Source of the DNA: Brachybacterium timonense
Lineage (GTDB): Bacteria; Actinomycetota; Actinomycetes; Actinomycetales; Dermabacteraceae
Direction: 5' to 3'
Length of the DNA stretch: 49,167 bases
Assembly: GCF_900258505.1 (NCBI RefSeq)
Contig: NZ_LT984895.1
Location: forward strand, 431,138-480,304
Part shown: positions 1-7,809 of the stretch, piece after piece
Layout: each line of letters opens with the position of its first letter
Position numbering within the stretch: the first letter of the stretch is position 1
Translations under genes and position numbers: made by a program
Notes under the pieces: generated by a model
Told to the model about the DNA's origin: nothing
What the model saw: the letters and a program-made list of their open reading frames with translations, nothing else
Databases searched by the model: none

Positions 1-217
1 CGAGGCGATCGTCCGCCTCGTCGGCGCGGTCCTGGCCGAACAGACCGACGAATGGGCCGAAGGGCGACGCTATCTCGGACTCGACGTCCTCGCCCGCTGC
101 CGCCTCAACCTCGTCCCCGACACCAGCACCGAGGAGGTCACCGCAAGCTCCCTGCCCGCACTGACAGCCTGACCCCTCCCAGCGAAGGATCGCTACACCA
201 CTTCCAGGGACTTGACC
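1..217 (+). mobile_element. IS256-family element, right end (continues left of window)
   Basis: The window opens inside an insertion sequence. It holds the last 56 codons of a transposase and then a terminal stretch reading CTACACCACTTCCAGGGACT followed by TGACCC, the usual outer end of actinobacterial IS256 relatives. The element stops about position 217, where an ABC binding-protein reading frame resumes at once, so the insertion is intragenic. The left end and target duplication lie outside the window. Confidence 0.8.
2..172 (+). CDS. IS256-family transposase, C-terminal part
   Basis: This reading frame is open at the left edge and ends at TGA 170-172. The 56 visible residues contain RLVGAVLAEQTDEWAEGRRY and then LGLDVLARCRL, the conserved tail of the IS256 (mutator-type) DDE transposases, lying after the catalytic domain. 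The enzyme would move its element by copy-paste transposition. No catalytic residue is inside the window, so intactness cannot be judged. Confidence 0.8.
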   Translation, partial: EAIVRLVGAVLAEQTDEWAEGRRYLGLDVLARCRLNLVPDTSTEEVTASSLPALTA

Positions 218-218
218 C

Positions 219-440
219 ACCACCTTCGTGAAGGAGAACAAGGTGCCAGCCGTGTTCTGCGAGTCCACCGTCTCGGACAAGCCGATGCAGCAGGTGGCAC
301 ATGACAGCGGTGCGCGCTTCGGCGGAACCCTGTATGTGGACTCCCTGTCCGATGCCGGCGGTCCGGTCCCGACCTACCTCGATCTCATCCGCCACGACGC
401 CGATGTCATCGTCGCCGGTCTCACCGGGAAGGAGTCCTGA
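219..440 (+). pseudogene. Metal ABC transporter substrate-binding protein, C-terminal remnant cut by IS256
   Basis: About 73 codons of a cluster-9 (TroA/ZnuA/MntA type) metal-binding lipoprotein remain. The visible part starts FVKENKVPAVFCESTVSDKP, which matches the family's segment where a partner helix and the last metal-ligand loop lie, and it runs through LYVDSLSD to the natural stop at 438-440. The N-terminal two thirds, with the export signal and first ligands, are removed or displaced by the IS256 end at about 217. The ATPase gene starts four bases after the stop, so this was the first gene of a three-gene importer operon. The remnant cannot act alone; the importer is predicted inactive unless another binding protein serves it. 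Confidence 0.8.
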
Positions 441-444
441 ATCC

Positions 445-1191
445 ATGCCCTCCGCCCCGGCGATCGCGGCGCGCGGGGTCACCGTCCGCTACGGCGACGT
501 GCTGGCCCTGGAGTCCGCCTCACTCTCCATCGCTCCTGGGCGGGTGACCGGTCTGGTCGGGATGAACGGCTCCGGGAAATCCACCCTCCTCAAGGCCCTC
601 ACCGGCATGGTCAGGCCTGATGAGGGGGAGATCGAGCTGCTCGGGCACTCCGTCTCGGCGGCCCGCGCGCACGGTCTCATCGGCTATATGCCGCAGAGCG
701 AGGACATCGACCCGACGTTCCCGATTAGCGTGCGCGACGTCGTGATGATGGGGCGCTACGGGGCCCTTGGCCTCACGCGACGACCGCGGGCGGCGGACCG
801 CGCCGCTGTGGCCGAGGCGCTCGAGCGGGTGGAGCTGTCCGATCTGGCCGGCCGGCAGATTGGTCAGCTCTCCGGTGGTCAGCGCAAGCGTGCCTTCCTC
901 GCCCGTGCCATCGCCCAGGGGGCGAGCCTTCTGCTGCTGGACGAGCCTTTCGCCGGGGTCGACAAACGCAGTGAGGCCACGATCGTGCGTCTGCTGCGGG
1001 AGCTGGCCTCATCTGGCCGGAGCATCCTGATCTCCACGCACGATCTGCATGCGCTGCCGCAGCTGGCCGATGATGCCGTCCTCCTGCTGCGCACCGTCCT
1101 GTTCCATGGGTCGGTGCACGAGGCGCTCGAGCCTGAACGTCTCGCGACCGCGTTCGGGCTGGACGTGCTGACCGGGGGCGGCGCCGCATGA
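445..1191 (+). CDS. Manganese/zinc ABC transporter ATP-binding protein
   Basis: The protein has 248 residues, normal for the family. It shows a complete ABC ATPase set: Walker A GMNGSGKST, signature LSGGQRKR, Walker B LLLLDEPFAGVD and switch histidine in STHDLH. This arrangement is typical of the SitB/MntB/ZnuC/TroB ATPases that drive uptake of Mn(II), Zn(II) or Fe(II) through a cluster-9 permease. ATG 445 was chosen because the frame upstream overlaps the binding-protein remnant and only from here does the sequence look like the family (MPSAPAIAARGVTVRYGD). The last four bases overlap the permease start (ATGA), so the two are translationally coupled. Which metal is moved cannot be read from this subunit. 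Confidence 0.9.
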   Translation: MPSAPAIAARGVTVRYGDVLALESASLSIAPGRVTGLVGMNGSGKSTLLKALTGMVRPDEGEIELLGHSVSAARAHGLIGYMPQSEDIDPTFPISVRDVVMMGRYGALGLTRRPRAADRAAVAEALERVELSDLAGRQIGQLSGGQRKRAFLARAIAQGASLLLLDEPFAGVDKRSEATIVRLLRELASSGRSILISTHDLHALPQLADDAVLLLRTVLFHGSVHEALEPERLATAFGLDVLTGGGAA

Positions 1192-2021
1192 CCGCGCTGA
1201 CCTGGCACACTGAGCCGCTGATGTACGACTTCATGGTGCGTGCACTGGTCACGACCTGCATCGCCGCGGCAGCGTGTGCGCTGCTGTCCTGCTGGCTGGT
1301 TCTCATCGGATGGTCCCTCATGGGGGACGCCGTCTCCCACGCTGTCCTCCCCGGGGTGGTGATCGCCTATATCGTCGGCGCCCCCTTCGCGGTAGGGGCC
1401 ATCATCGCTGGGTTCTTCGCCGTCGGTCTGATCGGATGTGTCCAGGGCACGAACCGAGTCAAAGAGGATGCCGCCATCGGCATCGTGTTCACCACCCTGT
1501 TCTCGATCGGGCTCGTCCTCATCTCCATCACCCCGAGCCAGACGAACCTCACGCACATCGTCTTCGGCAACGTCCTGGGGGTCTCCTCCCTCGACCTGCT
1601 ACAGGTGGTGGTGCTGGCGGCCGTCGTGATCGGTGTGCTGCTCCTGCGTCGACGTGACCTCGTGCTGTATGCCTTCGATCCCGGGCACGCCCACGCCATC
1701 GGGCTGTCGCCCAGACGCCTCGGCGCACTGCTGCTTGCGCTGCTCGCCCTGACGTCCGTGGTCGCTCTGCAGGTCGTCGGTGTGGTGCTCATCGTGGCGA
1801 TGCTGATCATCCCCGGCGCCACAGCGCGTCTGCTCACTGACAGCTTCGGCAGGATACTGGTGATCGCGCCGCTGCTGGCGATCGCCTGCTCGGCTCTCGG
1901 GCTCTACATCAGCTTCTGGGCCGACGCATCACCCGGCGGGCTCGTGGTCCTGTGTCAGGCAGGAGCGTTCGTGCTGGCGCTGCTGGCGGGGCTGCGTCGT
2001 CGGAGGAGCAGGCGGGTCTGA
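1188..2021 (+). CDS. Manganese/zinc ABC transporter permease
   Basis: A 277-residue polytopic membrane protein of the ABC-3 family (ZnuB/MntC/SitC type), with about eight hydrophobic helices spread over the whole length. The segment MGDAVSHAVLPGVVIAYIVG carries the family's conserved 'GDA(L/V)SHAVLPG' motif, and CVQGTNRVKEDAAIGIVFT is the usual cytoplasmic coupling region. It forms the channel through which the metal crosses the cytoplasmic membrane. It starts inside the stop of the ATPase gene. The C-terminal LRRRRSRRV tail is cytosolic and basic. The operon ends here, before a strong hairpin. Confidence 0.9.
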   Translation: MTALTWHTEPLMYDFMVRALVTTCIAAAACALLSCWLVLIGWSLMGDAVSHAVLPGVVIAYIVGAPFAVGAIIAGFFAVGLIGCVQGTNRVKEDAAIGIVFTTLFSIGLVLISITPSQTNLTHIVFGNVLGVSSLDLLQVVVLAAVVIGVLLLRRRDLVLYAFDPGHAHAIGLSPRRLGALLLALLALTSVVALQVVGVVLIVAMLIIPGATARLLTDSFGRILVIAPLLAIACSALGLYISFWADASPGGLVVLCQAGAFVLALLAGLRRRRSRRV

Positions 2022-2044
2022 GGGGCGACGGGTGGGTGCGGCAG

Positions 2045-2092
2045 GATGCCCCTCATTTACGCATGAACGAAGTTGCGTAAATGAGGGGCATC
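2045..2092. terminator. 19-bp perfect inverted repeat, probable bidirectional terminator
   Basis: Positions 2045-2063 (GATGCCCCTCATTTACGCA) and 2074-2092 are exact reverse complements around a 10-nt loop. It lies 24 bases after the permease stop and just before the iron box of the next operon. There is no T-run, but actinobacterial intrinsic terminators often lack one. The perfection of both arms and the ATTTACGCA core leave open an operator role or a dispersed palindrome. Confidence 0.65.
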
Positions 2093-2095
2093 GGC

Positions 2096-2114
2096 TTAGG
2101 TTTGCCTAACCTTA
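2096..2114. promoter_or_regulatory. DtxR/IdeR iron box
   Basis: TTAGGTTTGCCTAACCTTA is a 19-bp dyad that agrees with the established DtxR/IdeR consensus TWAGGTTAGSCTAACCTWA at all but two or three positions. It lies about 50 bp upstream of the methyltransferase start, so iron-loaded DtxR/IdeR is predicted to repress the operon from 2163 onward. A DtxR-family gene ends this same operon (7796-8482). Confidence 0.88.
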
Positions 2115-2162
2115 GTAGGGACGGGTCTGGTGGACCCGTCAAGCGATCGAGTCCGGAGCGCC

Positions 2163-3047
2163 ATGACCCCCTCGCCGAACGACCCCACGCCACAACACCC
2201 CACGCCGCTCACCGTCGGCCCCGCCGGCCTGCCGCCGATCCCTCCCCGGATCGCCCGCCGCTGGCGCGCTCGGTGGGATGCGCAGCAGCAGCGGTACCTG
2301 CCGCGGCGCACGGAACGCTTCGAGGTGATCACTGATGCACTCACCCTCGACATCAAGCGTCCCGATCCGTTGATCGTCGACCTCGGCGTCGGCCCCGGGT
2401 CCCTCGCCCTGCACCTGCTCGATCGGATCCCCGGGGTGCGGATCATCGGCGTCGACGCTGATCCGTTCCTGCTCGGGCTGGCCGACGCCGCTCGTGAGGA
2501 GGCAGGGCTCGCGCCGGACCGGCTGCGGCTGGTCCAGGCCGACCTCCGGGCCCCGGACGTGCTCGACCGCCCCGAGCTTCCCGAACCCGTCCACGCCTGG
2601 GTCTCCACCACCGCCCTGCACTGGATGCAGCACCCTGACCTGCAGCGGCTTCTGCGGTCCCTCGGCGCGTACACCGCGCCGGGCGGGCTCGTCCTCGACG
2701 GCGACCACATCTACCACGAGTCCAAGCAGGCCCTGTTCGACGCCTTCACCATCCGCCTCGCGGGCCTGGACGCCGAACGCTGCGGCGTGCACGAGAACGA
2801 GGACTGGCAGCAGTGGTGGGAGGCCGTGGCCGAGGTCCCCGAGTTCGCCGCCCACCTGGCCGCTCGCGACGGCGTGCTCGAGGACCGCCACGGCGAGCAC
2901 GGCCCTGCGCGTCTGCACCACTACGAGCAGGCGCTGCGCGAGGCGGGCTTCGCCGATGTCGGCACCATCTGGCAGTACGGAGACGACCGGGTGCTCGCCG
3001 CCCGACGCTTCGGCGCCGCCCCGTCGGCCCCCGGATCGAGGGGCTGA
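2163..3047 (+). CDS. Class I SAM-dependent methyltransferase, first gene of iron-regulated transporter operon
   Basis: A 294-residue protein with a Rossmann-type methyltransferase core. VDLGVGPGSLALHLL is motif I (SAM glycine loop), GVDADP the acidic end of strand 2, VQADLR motif II and TTALHWMQHPDL a motif seen in Tam-like trans-aconitate/small-molecule methyltransferases. ATG 2163 is preferred over GTG 2130 because GGAG stands seven bases upstream. The gene is the first after the iron box, and the binding-protein gene follows three bases after its stop. A role in modifying a metal-chelating small molecule taken up or made under iron starvation is an inference from context. It does not resemble nicotianamine-synthase-like enzymes of opine metallophores closely enough to claim that. 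Confidence 0.82.
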   Translation: MTPSPNDPTPQHPTPLTVGPAGLPPIPPRIARRWRARWDAQQQRYLPRRTERFEVITDALTLDIKRPDPLIVDLGVGPGSLALHLLDRIPGVRIIGVDADPFLLGLADAAREEAGLAPDRLRLVQADLRAPDVLDRPELPEPVHAWVSTTALHWMQHPDLQRLLRSLGAYTAPGGLVLDGDHIYHESKQALFDAFTIRLAGLDAERCGVHENEDWQQWWEAVAEVPEFAAHLAARDGVLEDRHGEHGPARLHHYEQALREAGFADVGTIWQYGDDRVLAARRFGAAPSAPGSRG

Positions 3048-3050
3048 CCG

Positions 3051-4610
3051 ATGCGCGCACGAGCCGACCTCGCTCTCACGAGGCGCACCCTGCTGGGCGG
3101 CACCGCCCTCGCCTCCTTCAGTGCGCTGAGCTCCTGCGGCCGTTCTGCACGGGACCGTGAGCGCTCCGCCGCCTCCGACGGGCCCGTCCAGCGCGGCGGC
3201 GTCCTGCGCGTGGGCGCCATCGGAGACCGCTCCAAGCTCATGCAGGACCCGCACGGCCTGCTCGGCAACGACTCCGACTTCCTCATCATGTCGCTGGCCT
3301 TCGACCCCCTGACGATCCCCGGTGAGGACACCAATGTGCAGCCACGCCAGGCCGCATCCTGGACCACCCCGGACGGTGGGAAGACCTGGGTGTTCTCCCT
3401 CCAGGAGAAGGCGGCCTTCTGGGACGGAACCCCGGTGACGGCCGACGACCTCGTCTTCTCGCTGCAGCGTCTGCGCAAGGACCCGGCCAATGCCTTCAAG
3501 GTCCCGGTGCCTGTCGAGGGCATCACCGCGCTGGACCGGCACACCGTGCAGCTGGTCGGTGAGGCGCCCAACGCCGACCTGCCGCTGCTCCTGCGCATGA
3601 TGACGTTCACGGTCAAGGCCAAGGCCGCCTCCGAGGGCGAGTTCATCGGGTCCGGGCCGTTCCGCCTGGTCTCCTCCTCGCAGGGCAACGCCAGACTCGA
3701 ACGCAATGAGCACTGGTGGGGACCGACGCCGCCGCTGGATGCCATCGAGGTGGTCCTGTTCACCACGACGGACGCGATGGGGCGGGCGCTCATGGCCGGA
3801 CAGATCGATCTGGCCTCCAACGCCGGGGCCCTTGTCGCTCGCACCGTGAAGGGCCGGGAGGATATCCTCGAGCTGCGCCGTCCCGACGATCTGGCTCTGC
3901 CGATCATCATGCGCGTGGCCGACGGACCGTTCGCCGATCCCCGTGTGCGCACCGCCATGAAGCTGATCGCCGACCGCGAGGCCCTGGTGTCCCGGGCGCT
4001 CAGCGGATACGGCGCGGTCGCCAACGATGTGCTGGGCACCGCCGACCCGTTGTACGACGCCGCTGCGATCCCGCAGCGTGTCCAGGATCTGACCCGGGCC
4101 CGCGCCCTGCTCCGGGAGGCGGGCTTCGACACCTCCCGTACCTACACCCTGCACACCCTGGACCGGGCGTACGGGCAGGTCTCGTCGGCGCAGGTCTTCG
4201 CGGAGCAGGCCGCCGAGGCCGGGGTGAGGATCCAGGTGCAGGTCGAGGACACCCAGACCTTCTACGACACCGTGTGGTGCAAGGAGGACCTCTACAACTT
4301 CTCCTGGGGCACCAACGACTCGGTGAGCTTCTACGCCCAGAAGGTGCTTTCCTCGGCGTCCTCCACCAATGAGACCGGATGGGCGAACCCACGATTCGAG
4401 GAGGCCTACGCCCGCTACGAGAAGGACACTGCTCCCCAGCAGCGCGCGCACTGGTCCCAGGCGATGCAGAAGGAGATCCACGAGGACTCCGGGTATCTGC
4501 TGTGGGGGGTGGCCGACGGAGTCGACCTGCACCACCGGTCCGTGCATGGCCTGCCACGACGGCCCGGATACGGCCGGGTCTACCTCGAGCAGGTCTGGAT
4601 CCAGCGGTGA
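3051..4610 (+). CDS. Family-5 substrate-binding lipoprotein (peptide/nickel/metallophore ABC importer)
   Basis: The 519 residues match an SBP_bac_5 protein. The N-terminus has a twin-arginine stretch LTRRTLLGG, a hydrophobic core and a lipobox LSSC with Cys29, so export by Tat and lipid anchoring are likely. Family landmarks include the start of the mature fold (GGVLRVGAIGD), WVFSLQEKAAFWDGTPVTADD and the C-terminal SGYLLWGVADGVDLHH. Such proteins bind di/oligopeptides, nickel or metal-chelator complexes outside the membrane and hand them to DppB/DppC-type permeases, which follow here. The iron box upstream suggests a ferric or other metal chelate as cargo (inference). The stop overlaps the next gene's GTG. 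Confidence 0.88.
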   Translation: MRARADLALTRRTLLGGTALASFSALSSCGRSARDRERSAASDGPVQRGGVLRVGAIGDRSKLMQDPHGLLGNDSDFLIMSLAFDPLTIPGEDTNVQPRQAASWTTPDGGKTWVFSLQEKAAFWDGTPVTADDLVFSLQRLRKDPANAFKVPVPVEGITALDRHTVQLVGEAPNADLPLLLRMMTFTVKAKAASEGEFIGSGPFRLVSSSQGNARLERNEHWWGPTPPLDAIEVVLFTTTDAMGRALMAGQIDLASNAGALVARTVKGREDILELRRPDDLALPIIMRVADGPFADPRVRTAMKLIADREALVSRALSGYGAVANDVLGTADPLYDAAAIPQRVQDLTRARALLREAGFDTSRTYTLHTLDRAYGQVSSAQVFAEQAAEAGVRIQVQVEDTQTFYDTVWCKEDLYNFSWGTNDSVSFYAQKVLSSASSTNETGWANPRFEEAYARYEKDTAPQQRAHWSQAMQKEIHEDSGYLLWGVADGVDLHHRSVHGLPRRPGYGRVYLEQVWIQR

Positions 4611-5521
4611 TTCGCGCAGCACTGCGCCGCCTGGCCATGGTGATCCTCCTCGGCGCGGGGCTGTTCCTGCTGGTCGCAGCCCTGCCGGGGGAGCGCCTGC
4701 GCGCCCAGCTGGGGCCCGACGCCTCCGCGGAGGAGCTCGCCCGGGCCGCGCACGAGCGCGGACTGGACAGGCCCCTGCTCGAGCAGCTCGTGCGCTGGGC
4801 GGCCGACGTGGCCACCGGCGACTGGGGACGCACCCTCCAGGGGACGCCGATCCGCCCCCTGATCCTGGGGGTGCTCCCCTCCACGCTGCTGCTGGCGGGG
4901 GTGACCCTCATCCTCGGCACCACCATCGCCTGGGCGCTGGCGTGCCTGGCGCACCAGCGGCCTCGGTCTCTGCCGGCCCGGGCGCTCGGGCCGCTGACCG
5001 CGCTGACCATCGCGATCCCCGAATTCGTCCACGCCACGGTGCTGGTGGCGATCTTCGGGGTGACGCTGGGGTGGCTGCCGACGGGATGGACAGGCTCCTC
5101 CGATCCGCTCGTCTACGTGCTGCCGGTGGCGGTGCTGTCGCTGCATGCGGCGCTGTGGAACGCCACGGTGGCGCGTGCCGCACTGGATCATGCCGCGCAG
5201 GCCCCGCACGTTCAGGCGGCGAGACTGAACGGCGAGACGCTCTCCCATGTGCTCGTCTCCCATGTGCTGCCGGCCGCGATGCCGACGATGGTCGCCTCGG
5301 TGGTCTCGACCCTGGGTGTGCTCGTCTCGGGGGCCGTCGTGGTCGAGACGGTGTTCAACCTGCCCGGGCTCGGCGCGGTTCTGACCAGCGCGATCGCAGC
5401 GCGTGACGCGCCCGTGGTCAGCACGGTCGCGGTCGTGGCGGCGGTGCCGCTGGCGGTGCTGCTCACCGGGTCGGATGTGCTCGCCGCCAGGGCGGGCCGG
5501 GCGGCAGGAGTGCAGGCATGA
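4607..5521 (+). CDS. DppB/NikB-type ABC permease
   Basis: A 304-residue membrane permease with about six helices. It has the typical N-terminal helix (RRLAMVILLGAGLFLLVAAL), the periplasmic segment with GDWGRTLQGTPI, and the BPD_transp_1 EAA loop region near HVQAARLNGETLSHVLVSHV with the following LPAAMPT. GTG 4607 was chosen because it overlaps the stop of the binding-protein gene by four bases and gives the correct family N-terminus; upstream in-frame sequence lies inside the binding-protein gene. It pairs with the permease domain of the next gene to form the membrane channel. Confidence 0.86.
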   Translation: MIRAALRRLAMVILLGAGLFLLVAALPGERLRAQLGPDASAEELARAAHERGLDRPLLEQLVRWAADVATGDWGRTLQGTPIRPLILGVLPSTLLLAGVTLILGTTIAWALACLAHQRPRSLPARALGPLTALTIAIPEFVHATVLVAIFGVTLGWLPTGWTGSSDPLVYVLPVAVLSLHAALWNATVARAALDHAAQAPHVQAARLNGETLSHVLVSHVLPAAMPTMVASVVSTLGVLVSGAVVVETVFNLPGLGAVLTSAIAARDAPVVSTVAVVAAVPLAVLLTGSDVLAARAGRAAGVQA

Positions 5522-7809
5522 GCATGACGATGATCCCGCCGGGGACGGAGCACGTGCGCGTCGCGCAGTCCTCGAACGCGGTTCCGGGGCCGTCCCTCAC
5601 GACGGGCCGAGGGCCGCGACGGTGGGGAGAGGCCCTCGCCGCGGTCGTGCTCGCGATCGTGCTCCTCGGTTCCCTGGTGCCGCGCGGGTGGCTGCCGCAG
5701 GGGTCAGACGGAGCCGGTGGTCTGCCCTTCGATGCGCCATCGGCAACGCACCTGCTCGGCACCGACATCACCGGCCGTGACGTGCTCGCCCAGACGGTGA
5801 CCGGAGGCGGCCTGGTCGTCCTGATCGCAGCGGCGGTCAGCGGTGCTGTCGTCGGACTCTGCGCGGTGCTCGCCGCCGCGGCGACGCTGTCGGCCCGGGT
5901 CCGATCCGTCGTCCGCTTCGGGGTGGAGACGATGCTGCTCGTCCCGTCACTGCTGCTGCTGGTGACCGTGATGGTCTCGCTGTCCTCCTGGGGCGTGGGC
6001 GCGGTTCTACTGGCCTGCATCCTCGCGGGGGTCCCGTACTGCGCCCAGGTGCTGCTGGCCGCGGCCGTGCCCCTGTCCCGTGCAGGCTTCGTGCAGGTGG
6101 CCCTGGCCAGCGGCGATACCCGTTGGCAGGTCGCGGTGCGGGAGGTCATCCCGGCGCTCGGATCCGAGCTCGCGGCGCAGCTGCGGCTGCGCTTCCTCGA
6201 GGCAGTGCTCGTCCTGAGCACTGCGGTGTTCCTCGGCGTCTCCACCCCGCTGGCGGCGGACAGCTGGGCGGCGATGATCCGTCAGAACGCGCCGGGGCTG
6301 GCTCTGAACCCGTGGGCGGTGCTGGCCCCGGCCCTCTGCCTCGCCGCTGTGGGGGCTGCCATCGCCGCGACCGTTGGGCGGCGCACCGCGGGCGGGGACG
6401 CCCCGGACGCAGAGGCCTCCGATCCTGTGCACCGGTCCTGCGCGCCCTGGGCCTTCCCGGAGCCGGCCCCCGGTCGGGTGCTGATCCTGCGCGGGCCGTC
6501 AGGCAGCGGCAAGACCACGGCGCTGCATGCCCTGGCCGGTGAGGACCCGGTAGGGGGGCTCCAGCATCTGCGCGACCTGGTCGTGCTGGGTGAGCAGCCC
6601 CAGAGGCTCTCCCCGGCCGCGCTGCACCGTTGGCGGCGCCGGACCGTCTCCTACCTGGCGCAGGATGCCGCCGCCAGTCTCCACCCAGGGCTCACCGCCG
6701 CGCAGATCCTCCAGGAGGCCAGCGCTGCCACACCGGATGGACCCCGCCGGCCGGCCGCGCGCACCCCCGGCGAGCTGCTGGAGGCATTGGGCGTGGCAGA
6801 ACTGGCGACAGCACGTGCCGGGACGATGTCCGGCGGTCAGGCGCGACGGGTGGGTCTCGCCGCCGCGGTGGCCCGTCAACGACCGCTGCTGCTGCTCGAT
6901 GAGCCGCTGTCCGGTCTCGACCGGCTCAACCGCCGGCGGGTCAAGGAGCTCATCGCCGAGCAGGCCCGCGCCGGCGCCGCGGTCGTCATGACCGATCATC
7001 ACGCCGATGCGCTCGAGGACTGGGGAGATGCAGCCGTCGAGGAGCTGACGGTCGGTGCGGACTGTCCGTACCGGGCGTCTGACTCGTATCGTGCATCTGA
7101 CGACGGTCAGCCCTGCTCCGAGCGGACATCGCAGCGCGCTCGGTCCTGCTGCGAGCAGCCACCGCAGCGCGCACAGCCCTGCTGCGGGGCTGCGGAGCCC
7201 GTGCTGGCGCTGGCCGGACTGGTGGTCGGCCATCCGCATGGCCCGAGCATCGACTCCCCGGATGTCGTGCTGCAGCCGGGCGAGGGGGTGGTCCTCGTCG
7301 GACGCTCAGGAGCGGGGAAGACGACGCTCCTGCATGCGCTCGCCGGCATCGCTGAGCGCCGGGCGGGCACTGTGACCGGGCGGGCGGTTGATCAGCGACG
7401 CGCCCTGCAGCTGGTCCCGCAGGATCCTCGCAGCACACTGCATCCTGCGCGGAGCGTACGGCGCCAGATCGAGCAGGCTCTGCGCCGTGCCGGAGTACCT
7501 CGCGGGCAGCGTGCGCAGCGAGCTGAGGAGCTGCTGGCGAGCGTCGGGCTGGAGGCGGAGCTGCTGTGCCGTCGGCCCCACCGGCTCTCCGGCGGGCAGC
7601 GGCAACGGGTGGCGGTCGCGCGGGCGCTGGCGGCGCAGCCCGAGGTGCTGCTCGCGGACGAGATCACAGCACATCTCGATGCGGCGACGGCAGGGCAGAT
7701 CGTGGTGATGCTCGGACGGCTCCAGGAACAGACCGGCCTGGCGGTGCTGTGCGCGAGCCACGACGTGGACGTGTGGAGACCTTTAGGCTGGAGGCATGCC
7801 CCGCTCTGA
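5518..7809 (+). CDS. Fused DppC-type permease and two ABC ATPases in one polypeptide
   Basis: The 763 residues join three proteins that are normally separate. Residues ~35-290 form a DppC-like permease (HLLGTDITGRDVLAQTVTGG; EAA-like GDTRWQVAVREVIPALGSEL). Residues ~305-510 form ATPase 1, with Walker A GPSGSGKT 326-333, signature MSGGQ 437-441 and Walker B LLLLDEP 457-463. Residues ~560-763 form ATPase 2, with Walker A GRSGAGKT 595-602, signature LSGGQ 690-694 and Walker B VLLADE 710-715. Between the ATPases is a Cys-rich linker made of 11-residue repeats (~531-560). ATPase 1 has a short N-terminal lobe. The start overlaps the upstream stop (ATGA) and the end overlaps the regulator gene by 14 bases. 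With the DppB-type gene and the lipoprotein it makes a complete importer from three polypeptides. Confidence 0.88.
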   Translation: MSMTMIPPGTEHVRVAQSSNAVPGPSLTTGRGPRRWGEALAAVVLAIVLLGSLVPRGWLPQGSDGAGGLPFDAPSATHLLGTDITGRDVLAQTVTGGGLVVLIAAAVSGAVVGLCAVLAAAATLSARVRSVVRFGVETMLLVPSLLLLVTVMVSLSSWGVGAVLLACILAGVPYCAQVLLAAAVPLSRAGFVQVALASGDTRWQVAVREVIPALGSELAAQLRLRFLEAVLVLSTAVFLGVSTPLAADSWAAMIRQNAPGLALNPWAVLAPALCLAAVGAAIAATVGRRTAGGDAPDAEASDPVHRSCAPWAFPEPAPGRVLILRGPSGSGKTTALHALAGEDPVGGLQHLRDLVVLGEQPQRLSPAALHRWRRRTVSYLAQDAAASLHPGLTAAQILQEASAATPDGPRRPAARTPGELLEALGVAELATARAGTMSGGQARRVGLAAAVARQRPLLLLDEPLSGLDRLNRRRVKELIAEQARAGAAVVMTDHHADALEDWGDAAVEELTVGADCPYRASDSYRASDDGQPCSERTSQRARSCCEQPPQRAQPCCGAAEPVLALAGLVVGHPHGPSIDSPDVVLQPGEGVVLVGRSGAGKTTLLHALAGIAERRAGTVTGRAVDQRRALQLVPQDPRSTLHPARSVRRQIEQALRRAGVPRGQRAQRAEELLASVGLEAELLCRRPHRLSGGQRQRVAVARALAAQPEVLLADEITAHLDAATAGQIVVMLGRLQEQTGLAVLCASHDVDVWRPLGWRHAPL
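7108..7200 (+). repeat. 33-nt tandem repeat coding the Cys-rich linker
   Basis: Two full units and one partial unit of 33 nt (7108-7140, 7141-7173, 7174-7200) encode QPCSERTSQRA, RSCCEQPPQRA and QPCCGAAEP. The copies are imperfect, in frame, and lie exactly between two ATPase domains. A shorter repeat (YRASDS/YRASDD) precedes them. Replication slippage is the likely origin. Confidence 0.8.

Noticed and set aside
2163..3047. Nicotianamine/staphylopine synthase-like role for the methyltransferase
   Set aside because: The sequence has ordinary SAM motifs and a Tam-like ALHW segment; no opine dehydrogenase or histidine racemase gene is next to it.
2139..4622. An 827-codon open frame antisense to the methyltransferase and binding-protein genes
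   Set aside because: Long antisense frames are common in high-GC DNA; it has low-complexity composition and no domain, while the sense genes have full family motifs and coupled starts.
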